This document shows, in pieces, positions 56,612 through 61,663 of a DNA stretch of 61,663 nucleotides. Within the stretch, counting starts at the first letter, position 1. Each line of letters begins with the position of its first letter. The stretch is from Salipiger mucosus DSM 16094 (GTDB lineage: Bacteria > Pseudomonadota > Alphaproteobacteria > Rhodobacterales > Rhodobacteraceae). The notes under the pieces were generated by a model, which saw only the letters and a program-made list of their open reading frames with translations, was not told the origin of the DNA and did not search any database. The stretch covers positions 9,957 through 71,619 of the forward strand of contig NZ_KE557288.1 in assembly GCF_000442255.1 (NCBI RefSeq). The letters are read 5' to 3'. The translations under genes were made by a program, and so were the position numbers.

Positions 56612-56965
56612 ATGAGGATCTCGCGTTTGCGCTGGCTGGTCGGGACGATTTCGGTTCCGTGCCTGCTTTTGGGGCTGGTCTTTTTCACGGCGTCGCTGAT
56701 GCCATCTCTGATCCCGCGGGGCCCGGCTGTGCAGGGCATTCTTGGCGGTGTCGTCACGGCGATCGGCTATTTGATCGGTCGGATCTTCGGACTGCTCTGG
56801 AGGGCAGCCGACATGCCGCGGCTCTCCGGAAGGCACGCCGCGGCGGCGACAGCGATGACCGCACTCGGTCTGGTTCCGGTGTTCCTGTGGGTGCTGCTCT
56901 ACAGCCGGGTCTGGCAGAACGACATCTGTGAACAGGCGTGCAAAATTGACCCCTTAGAGGGGTGA
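56612..56965 (+). pseudogene. N-terminal fragment of an alpha/beta-hydrolase membrane protein, cut by the IS element
   Basis: A 117-residue remnant beginning MRISRLRWLVGTISVPCLLL. The span pattern and FFTASLMPSLIPRGPAVQGI resemble the Abhydrolase_9_N membrane domain. After YSRVWQNDI the gene hits the IS21 left end at about 56927 and adds CEQACKIDPLEG before a chance stop. The hydrolase domain is missing from the window. Confidence 0.75.
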
Positions 56966-57090
56966 TCGGCGTCCCAAAATGCCCCCCCTTACACTGACGT
57001 GGATGATGCCCCCGAAGTCATCGGGGAGCACGGTGTGGGATGTTGGTCGTGGAGACGATTGCGAAGATGCGGCGGGCGTATTTTCAGGAT

Positions 57091-57128
57091 TGAGGCATTG
57101 AGCCGCCATTGGTCCGAGGCCAATGCCG
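57091..57128. repeat. Palindromic insertion 1 (family A)
   Basis: A 38-nt insertion between FQD and NKSIK codons of istA. Arms GGCATTG and CAATGCC around the loop core CGCCATTGGTCCGAGG. It brings a stop codon (TGA) in frame. Confidence 0.75.
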
Positions 57129-57487
57129 AACAAGTCGATCAAGCAGATCTGCCGCGAACTACGGGTCTCGCGGAACACGGTGCGCAAGGTGATCCGGTCC
57201 GGGGCGACCGAACTGACCTACGAGCGCATGATCCAGCCGCTGCCGAAGATCGGCCCCTGGACGGGTGAGCTCGATGACATGCTGGCGGCAAATGCCCGGA
57301 AGGCGAAGCGTGAGAGGCTGACCCTTATCCGGATCTTCGAGGAGCTGCGGGCCCGCGGATACGACGGCGGTTATGATGCAGTTCGGCGATATGCAGCGTC
57401 GTGGAACAGGGAGGAACGGGAGGCGTCTGCGGCCGCCTATGTCCCACTAACCTTCGATCCAGGCGAGGCCTGCCAGTTCGACTGGAG

Positions 57488-57529
57488 GTAAGGAGGATCA
57501 GGAAAGGCGCCAGTGGCGCGTTTCCCCGA
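57488..57529. repeat. Palindromic insertion 2 (GGAAAGGCGCC type)
   Basis: About 42 nt after codons for QFDW. Arms GGAAAGGCGCC (57501-57511) and GGCGCGTTTCC (57515-57525) with a 3-nt loop and one mismatch. It introduces TAA. Confidence 0.7.
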
Positions 57530-57710
57530 CGAACAGATCGTGGTGATCGACGGCGCGACGACCACGGTGAAGGTGGCACATGTCCGCCTGTGTCACGGCC
57601 GGATGCTGTTCGTGCGTGCCTACCCCCGCGAGACGCAGGAGATCGTCTTCGACGCCCATGACAAGGCCTTCGCCTTCTTCGGGGGCACTTGCACGCGGGG
57701 CATCTACGAC

Positions 57711-57751
57711 AGCGGGAATTGTCCGCCATTGGTCCGAGGACAATGGACGCG
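57711..57751. repeat. Palindromic insertion 3 (family A)
   Basis: Between GIYD and KTAVDTIF of istA. Arms ATTGTCC and GGACAAT around CGCCATTGGTCCGAG, the same loop as insertion 1 with a different stem. Net gain about 35 nt. Confidence 0.72.
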
Positions 57752-58087
57752 AAGACCGCGGTCGACACGATCTTCGTCGGCCGCGACCGGGCCTACAATC
57801 GCCGCTTCCAGCAAATGTGCGGGCACTATCTGGTTGATCCGGTGGCATGCACCCCGGCCTCGGGCTGGGAGAAGGGCCAGGTCGAGAACCAGGTCGGTGT
57901 GGTGCGGCGACGGTTCTTCGTGCCTCGGCCGAAGTTCAAGAGCTACGCCGAACTCGATGCCTGGCTCGAGGATCGCTGCGCTGCCTGGGCCAAAGCCAAT
58001 CCGCACCAGGAGCTTCGGGATCGAACGATCTGGGATGTGTTCCAGGACGAGCGCGCGAGTCTCGTGCCCTACGTCGGTCCGTTCGAT

Positions 58088-58129
58088 CATTGCCCGGCAG
58101 GCGCATCGCAACGCGATGCTGCCGAAAGG
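58088..58129. repeat. Palindromic insertion 4 (family B, reverse)
   Basis: A 42-nt insertion after GPFD of istA. Arms GCATCGC (58103-58109) and GCGATGC (58113-58119), loop AAC. Its flank TGCCCGGCA is the reverse complement of the TGCCGGGCA flank of insertions 7b and 8 (58525 and 58662). Confidence 0.72.
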
Positions 58130-58162
58130 GGCCTCCATGCCGTGCCAGCCTCGGTCTCGACG

Positions 58163-58226
58163 TCCGGGGCTCCGCCCGTTCAGGGCTGAATTGGTCCACT
58201 GGACCAATTCCGGGACGCCCTTCACC
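58163..58226. repeat. Palindromic insertion 5 (family F)
   Basis: About 62 nt. A perfect 10-bp stem GAATTGGTCC (58188-58197) with GGACCAATTC (58201-58210), loop ACT, preceded by CAGGGCT. Confidence 0.72.
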
Positions 58227-58273
58227 CTGTCTCGTCCGGTTCGACAAGAACCGCTACTCCGTGGACGCCCGGG

Positions 58274-58300
58274 TCATGCGGGACGCATGCCTCCGGCATG
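58274..58300. repeat. Palindromic insertion 6 (family C, 27 nt)
   Basis: Arms CATGCG, CGCATG(CC) and GGCATG: the middle arm pairs perfectly with either neighbour (loops GGA and TCC). The reading frame is kept. Confidence 0.8.
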
Positions 58301-58380
58301 ACGGCCGACCTGTCGAGATCCGTGCCTATGCCGAGCGGGTCGAGTTCTGGCAGGACGGCAAGATCGTGGGGCAGCACGCC

Positions 58381-58458
58381 GTCGTCCATTGGGCTCGGAC
58401 CGTCGCCAGTGATCGCTCGGACCAATGGCGCAATCACTGACGACCGCCTCAATGGACG
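58381..58458. repeat. Palindromic insertion 7 (nested family A, reverse)
   Basis: A 78-nt compound insertion. Outer arms GTCGTCCATTG (58381-58391) and CAATGGACGAC (58450-58460) are perfect over 11 bp. Inside lies a second unit with arms AGTGAT (58408-58413) and ATCACT (58433-58438) around the reversed family A loop CTCGGACCAATGGCG. Confidence 0.75.
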
Positions 58459-58524
58459 ACCTTCGGGCGCGACAAGGCCATCTACGACCCGTTGCACTAC
58501 ATTCCGGTTCTGGCTCTCAAGCCC

Positions 58525-58560
58525 CCTCTCGCACATGCACAGCATGTGCTGCCGGGCAGC
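58525..58560. repeat. Palindromic insertion 8 (family B)
   Basis: About 36 nt in the KPGALRNG region of istA. Perfect arms GCACATGC (58531-58538) and GCATGTGC (58542-58549), loop ACA, followed by TGCCGGGCA. Confidence 0.75.
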
Positions 58561-58661
58561 GGGACGCCCTCCGGAACGGCGCCCCCTTCAAGGACTGGGA
58601 CCTGCCGCCGGCGATCAGGCGCGTGCAGCGCAAGCTTGGCAAGGTGCCGAACGGCGACCGG

Positions 58662-58706
58662 CCCCCCTCTCGGGACATCACTGCGTGATGCCCTGCCGGG
58701 CAATGG
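58662..58706. repeat. Palindromic insertion 9 (family B)
   Basis: About 45 nt after GDR of istA. Arms CATCAC (58676-58681) and GTGATG (58685-58690), loop TGC, with CCTCTCGGG before and CTGCCGGGCAATGG after. Confidence 0.75.
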
Positions 58707-58962
58707 ATGGTCCAGATCCTGAGCATGATCCCGATCGATGGACTGGATGCGGTGGATGCTGCCTGTGCCGAGGCCCTGAGCGAAGGGGTCCCCGCGGCCT
58801 CGGTCGTCATCAACATCCTTGCACGGCATCGGGAGCCGCCACCGCCGCTGACCATCGATACGCCGGACGCGTTGCGGCTGACCTGCGAGCCCGTGGCCGA
58901 CTGCAAACGCTATGACAGCCTCAGGAGACCAAATCATGGAAAGATCACAGGTGCTGGACGCG

Positions 58963-58989
58963 TCACGCCGAAGGCGTGCCCCCGGCACG
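58963..58989. repeat. Palindromic insertion 10 (family C, 27 nt)
   Basis: In istB after MERSQVLDA. Arms CACGCC, GGCGTG(CC) and GGCACG; loops GAA and CCC. Removing 27 nt restores the frame LDA-MSQLKLYG. Confidence 0.8.
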
Positions 58990-59013
58990 ATGAGCCAACT
59001 GAAGCTCTACGGC

Positions 59014-59056
59014 AGTGAGGGGGCAGCCCGCCACCGGTTCGAGGGCGCCCCCGAAC
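59014..59056. repeat. Palindromic insertion 11 (GGGGGC type)
   Basis: About 37 nt net, between LYG and AAYDEI of istB. Arms GGGGGC and GCCCCC around a GC-rich interior. Confidence 0.6.
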
Positions 59057-59080
59057 GCCGCCTACGATGAGATCATCACG

Positions 59081-59107
59081 TCATGCCACAGGCATGCTTC
59101 CAGCATG
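59081..59107. repeat. Palindromic insertion 12 (family C, 27 nt)
   Basis: In istB before AVKRQHEPQQ. Arms CATGCC, GGCATG(CT) and AGCATG; loops ACA and TCC. Frame kept. Confidence 0.8.
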
Positions 59108-59144
59108 ACGGCGGTAAAGCGTCAGCACGAACCGCAACAGATCG

Positions 59145-59171
59145 TCGTGCCGCAGGCACGCCTCTGGCGTG
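59145..59171. repeat. Palindromic insertion 13 (family C, 27 nt)
   Basis: In istB after EPQQI. Arms CGTGCC, GGCACG(CC) and GGCGTG; loops GCA and TCT. Frame kept. Confidence 0.8.
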
Positions 59172-59200
59172 ACAACCTGCTGAATGCCGAGATCAGCGAG

Positions 59201-59239
59201 AGCGAGCCATTGTGCGCCATTGGTTCAAGAACAATGGCG
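59201..59239. repeat. Palindromic insertion 14 (family A, 39 nt, in frame)
   Basis: In istB between EISE and SARSIKYQ. Arms GCCATTG(T) and (A)CAATGGC around GCGCCATTGGTTCAAG, a variant of the family A loop. 39 nt, so the frame is kept. Confidence 0.78.
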
Positions 59240-59569
59240 AGCGCGCGCTCGATCAAATATCAGATGACCATTGCCAAGTTGCCGCTGGCGAAAGAGGTCG
59301 ATGAGTTCAGCTTCGAGGAAGCCCCGATCAACGAGACGCTGGTGCGCGATCTGGCCGCCGGCGAGTTCCTCGAACACCAGCGCAATGTCGTGCTGATCGG
59401 CGGCACCGGGACCGGCAAATCCCACCTCGCCGTGAGCATCGCACGGGCCTGCATCCGGCGCGGCAAACGGGGGCGCTTCTTCAACGTCGTGGACCTCGTG
59501 AACAAGCTCGATGCCGAAGCCCGTGCCGACCGACAGGGGCGCACGGCAGACCTGCTCTGCCGCCTCGAC

Positions 59570-59615
59570 TTGTTCGCCATCGGTCTCGAACGCATGGCGA
59601 CGCGATGGCTCACTC
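59570..59615. repeat. Palindromic insertion 15 (family A, reverse)
   Basis: In istB, in the codons LLCRLDF to LDELGYLPF. Arms GCCATCG and CGATGGC around a reversed family A loop (GTCTCGAACGCATGGCGA). Net gain about 37 nt. Confidence 0.72.
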
Positions 59616-59792
59616 CTCGACGAACTCGGCTATCTCCCCTTCGCGCAGACCGGCGGCCAGCTGCTGTTCCTTCTCATCAGCCGCCTCTACGAACGCCCCT
59701 CGATCATCGTGACGACCAATCTCGACTTCGGGGAATGGCCATCGGTCTTCGGCGACGCCAAGATGACCACTGCGCTGCTCGACCGGCTCACC

Positions 59793-59848
59793 CGTTCGGC
59801 CTTGAAGCGTCCCCCGGACGTTTCAGCGCTGCGCGCACCGGCTCGAAC
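59793..59848. repeat. Palindromic insertion 16 (family F, reverse)
   Basis: Near the istB end (after LLDRLT). Arms GAAGCGTCC (59804-59812) and GGACGTTTC (59816-59824), loop CCC, one mismatch. The flank TTCAGCGCTG mirrors insertion 5. Net gain about 50 nt. Confidence 0.7.
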
Positions 59849-59912
59849 TGCGACCTCCTCGAAACCGGCAACGAGAGCTGGCGCTTCAAGACCCGCGAAT
59901 GACCAAGACCCC

Positions 59913-59963
59913 GCTGGCCCGATACGGCTGCGCTGTATGGGAGCTACACCGCATCGGGCCAGC
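59913..59963. repeat. Hairpin 17 after istB
   Basis: A 10-bp stem CTGGCCCGAT with ATCGGGCCAG around a ~30-nt loop, after the istB stop. It may be another inserted palindrome or part of the IS end. Confidence 0.5.
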
Positions 59964-60030
59964 TACCGTGCGCTCCATGGGGGTCATTTTTGGATGCCGA
60001 TAGGGGGTCAAGATTGCATGCCGATTGACA

Positions 60031-61356
60031 TGAAGGCCGCCGCGCCGCGGATATCAGCACGCTCGCGGAGTGGTTCGAGAGCCGCAACGTGGCGCTCTAC
60101 GCGGCCAATGGCGGCAAGATCGCCTGGAACATCCTGCCTTTCATGGGCGCGATCGCCGAGCATCAGTCGCAGGAGATCGCGGACAAGACCCGGCGGGGCC
60201 AGATCCGCACCACCTAGCGGGGCCGCGTCGCCGCGGGACTGGCCTATGGTTACCGTGTCGTGCCATGCGAGAAGGGCCTGAACCGCGAGGTCGATACGGA
60301 GGCGGCCGAGGTGGTACGGCGGATCTTCCGCGACTACGCCGCCGGTCTATCGCCGCGGAAGATCGCGGCGACGTTGAACGTCGAAGGCGTCCCGTCTCCG
60401 TCGGGCGGCAAGTGGAACGACGCCACCATCCGCGGCAACGCCAAGAAGCGCGACGGCATGCTGCGCAACGAGGCGTATGTAGCCGGTATCGTCTACGGCC
60501 GGAACAGCTTCTCCTACGATCCCGACACCGGCAACCGCATCTCGCGCCCGGCGAGCGAGGAGCATCACATCATGTTCGGCGAGGCGCCCGAGCTTGCGAT
60601 CATCGAGGACGATCTCTGGAACGCCGTGCAGGACCGCCCGGAGCGGACGCACGCGACCTACGCCGGCAAGACGGCGCCGCTCAACGACAGCCACCGCGCG
60701 CGGTACCTGCTGAACGGCATCGTCAAATGCGGCTGCTGCGGTGGCGGCTTCACCCTCGTCGGCAAAGAGCGCTACGGCTGCTACCGCCACAAGACCCGCG
60801 GATCGCAAGAATGCGACAATCGCCGGACGATCACCCGCGACAAGCTGGAGGCCCGCGTGCTCGCGCGCCTGCGCAGCGGGCTGATGACCGCCGAGTTCGC
60901 GGAGCAGTTCGCCGGTGAAGTCGCGCGGATCATGGGCGCCCGGGCGAGCGCAGTCGCGCCGGCGCGCAAGGCACTCGAAAGCAAGCTGGCGAAGCTCGAG
61001 ACCGCGATCGAGCGCCTGCTCGACCGGCTCGAGAGGGGGAAGACGCATCCGATGCGATCCTCGCACGCCTCGAGAGCCGTGAGGCCGAGCGCGCCGCACT
61101 GAGAGCCGAGCTCTCGGCGCGTGTCGGCGAGACGCCGGTCGCCCCGCCCTCCCCGGCGGATCTGGAAGCGATCTATCAGGCCCAGGTGGCGCGTCTGGAG
61201 GACCTGCTCATGGGCAGCGACCAGATGGTGGCCGCGAACGCGCTGCTGCGAGAGCTTCTGGGCGAGGTGCGGGTGTGGGGTGACCCCGACGCGCGGGACG
61301 GGCAAGCCGGACCTGTCCAGGGACGCGGAGCACAGCGAGCGTTCGCGTGCGTTTAG
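60031..61356 (+). pseudogene. Large serine recombinase, N-terminally deleted and frameshifted
   Basis: Remaining parts of a large serine integrase. The catalytic domain starts mid-way ([40 protein letters not shown]) with its active-site Ser region missing beyond the IS. Then a stop TAG at 60217-60219 (after TRRGQIRTT), reading on through the recombinase domain ([20 protein letters not shown]), a zinc ribbon (NGIVKCGCCGGGFTLVG), and a coiled coil. One base is missing in the G run at 61035-61039; after repair the tail ends in AQRAFACV then stop at 61354-61356. Large serine integrases catalyse site-specific integration. Confidence 0.85.
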
Positions 61357-61412
61357 GAGGCCGCACACCAAAAGGCCCCGCGGCTTTTTTGCAGCGGGGC
61401 GTTTTGTTGATT

Positions 61413-61426
<14 letters not shown>
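61318..61426. other. att-like direct repeat, right copy (tRNA side)
   Basis: A 109-bp match to 48870-48976. It spans the recombinase 3' end, a GC hairpin (GCCCCGC with GCGGGGC) and the 14-nt tRNA-fMet 3' end. The tRNA remains intact here, as expected for an insertion next to a tRNA 3' end. Confidence 0.8.
61372..61406. terminator. Terminator hairpin between tRNA-fMet and recombinase
   Basis: Stem GGCCCCGC with GCGGGGC(GT) around TTTTTT-rich loop, near-identical to that in the left copy. It can end the rRNA operon on the minus strand and the recombinase on the plus strand. Confidence 0.75.
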
Positions 61427-61489
<63 letters not shown>

Positions 61490-61578
61490 GCAATTTGTGA
61501 GCTGCGTTTCGGGTTTCGAGGCCTTTTTTGCAGCGTGTGTTTGTTTCATCGCAGAGAGATACGTGTGGTTTTTTCTAG

Positions 61579-61663
61579 GTTTGGCGGCGACCTACTCTCC
61601 CACGTCTTGAGACGCAGTACCATCGGCGCGACGGCACTTAACGGCCGGGTTCGGAATGGAGCC
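61579..61663 (-). rRNA. rrf: 5S ribosomal RNA, 3' part (window ends inside)
   Basis: The minus strand reads GGCTCCATTCCGAACCCGGC, CGTTAAGTGCCG and GATGGTACTGCGTCTCAAGA, ending with GTGGGAGAGTAGGTCGCCGC, the conserved 3' half of 5S rRNA. The rest lies beyond the window. With the tRNA-fMet it marks the 3' end of an rrn operon. Confidence 0.95.

Larger units (their letters stand above)
57040..59018 (+). pseudogene. istA: istA transposase, interrupted by palindromic insertions
   Basis: IstA (integrase-fold transposase). Starts at ATG 57040 (MLVVETIAKMRRAYFQD). The HTH is KSIKQICRELRVSRNTVRKV and the DDE-type core starts after QFDW. Conserved segments read cleanly: IVVIDGATTTVKVAHVRLCH, FVRAYPRETQEIVFDAHDKA, GHYLVDPVACTPASGWEKGQ, VENQVGVVRRRFFVPRPKFK, LVRFDKNRYSVDAR, RPVEIRAYAERVEFWQDGKI, DWDLPPAIRRVQRKLGKVPN. 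The pieces lie in several frames, separated by nine palindromic insertions (57091-58706). Apart from these, almost no decay is seen. As written it cannot make a full-length protein by normal translation. Confidence 0.85.
58936..59902 (+). pseudogene. istB: istB ATPase, interrupted by palindromic insertions
   Basis: IstB, the AAA+ helper ATPase of IS21 transposition. ATG 58936 follows AGGAGA. Conserved parts: MERSQVLD, SQLKLYG, AVKRQHEPQQI, LLNAEIS, SIKYQMTIAKLPLAKEVDEF, Walker [38 protein letters not shown] and the final [13 protein letters not shown]. Removing seven insertions (four of them the 27-nt or 39-nt frame-preserving type) gives 723 nt, a whole number of codons and about 240 residues, normal for IstB. 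This supports a previously intact gene. Confidence 0.85.
56927..60030. mobile_element. IS21-family insertion sequence riddled with palindromic insertions
   Basis: The terminal inverted repeats match well: the left end begins TGTGAACAGGCGTGCAA and the right end, read inward, begins TGTCAATCGGCATGCAA. A subterminal block is shared (ATCGGC then TCC-AAAATG-CCCCC). It encodes istA and istB in the usual order. The length is 3104 bp; without the palindromic insertions it would be about 2.4 kb, usual for IS21. No clear target-site duplication is seen. The left flank is a truncated hydrolase gene and the right flank a truncated serine recombinase, suggesting a deletion at or between IS copies. Confidence 0.9.

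Noticed and set aside
57091-59615. CRISPR array or simple tandem repeats in the IS21 region
   Set aside because: The repeats are not evenly spaced, differ in length and family, occur in both orientations, and sit inside coding sequence; no cas genes are seen.
56921-60031. GACAT at both edges of the IS as a 5-bp target duplication
   Set aside because: GACA of the right copy belongs to the inverted repeat end (ACA opposite TGT). With TGT/ACA as termini the flanks differ. Kept only as an alternative.

Overview
The window is high-GC DNA from an alphaproteobacterium, most likely a Rhodobacteraceae/Roseobacter-clade member. The evidence is the gene set (COQ9 family, DUF1127, VPLPA-CTERM, XpaC/TelA, hemE and hemC divergent, cydDCABX), a 5S rRNA followed by initiator tRNA-fMet, and intergenic repeats that I recall from this family. 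Taxonomy is inferred from gene content only.

Positions 1 to about 46.6 kb look like ordinary chromosome: ruvCA; a DUF1127 protein; prmA; an MFS and a YeeE/YedE transporter; a VPLPA-CTERM exported protein; an ABC-2 exporter; heme genes (hemE, hemC, hemF); two quinone oxidoreductases and a COQ9-family protein; rpsU; a D,D-carboxypeptidase with a SPOR domain; clpS; RNA modification genes (rsmC-like, rluE-like, tadA, rluB-like). At 23.7-31.5 kb lies a membrane-stress cluster: XpaC-like proteins, TelA, a DUF2927 lipoprotein, a YdjI-like SPFH protein and a YdjG-like zinc-ribbon protein, with a 29-residue membrane microprotein that is easy to miss. Next come hsp20, a PfkB kinase, dtd, a Nudix gene, the cytochrome bd locus cydD-cydC-cydA-cydB-cydX with an FNR-type box, glpD and a quiC-like fused dehydratase. 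Two genes here (DUF2189 at 12.87 kb, SPFH-GYF2 at 28.2 kb) are each broken by one extra G.

From about 46.7 kb to the right end is accessory DNA beside a tRNA-fMet gene. A decayed remnant of a giant DMFase-like/DUF4082 protein (46.7-48.9 kb) is followed by a 107-bp segment that recurs at 61.3-61.4 kb. Each copy carries a serine-recombinase 3' end, a terminator and the tRNA-fMet 3' end, so these are att-like repeats, and two related islands were probably inserted in tandem. The right-hand island holds a nonsense-mutated mobilisation gene, a regulator divergent from an alginate-export-type porin, a beta-lactamase-fold hydrolase, a C-terminally truncated MscS channel, membrane proteins, an IS21-family element and a wrecked large serine recombinase. 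The IS has cut off an alpha/beta-hydrolase membrane protein on one side and the recombinase on the other.

The most striking feature is inside the IS21 element (56927-60030). Its istA and istB are interrupted by about 17 short palindromic insertions (27 to about 80 nt). They fall into several sequence families with conserved loops or flanks and covarying stems. One 27-nt family (four copies) has three arms that can form either of two mutually exclusive perfect hairpins, and it keeps the reading frame. If all are removed in silico, istA and istB read almost perfectly and the element shrinks from 3.1 kb to about 2.4 kb, a normal IS21 size. This looks like a burst of palindromic mini-elements, comparable to Rickettsia palindromic elements or mitochondrial byp elements, and is the main candidate for something undescribed.
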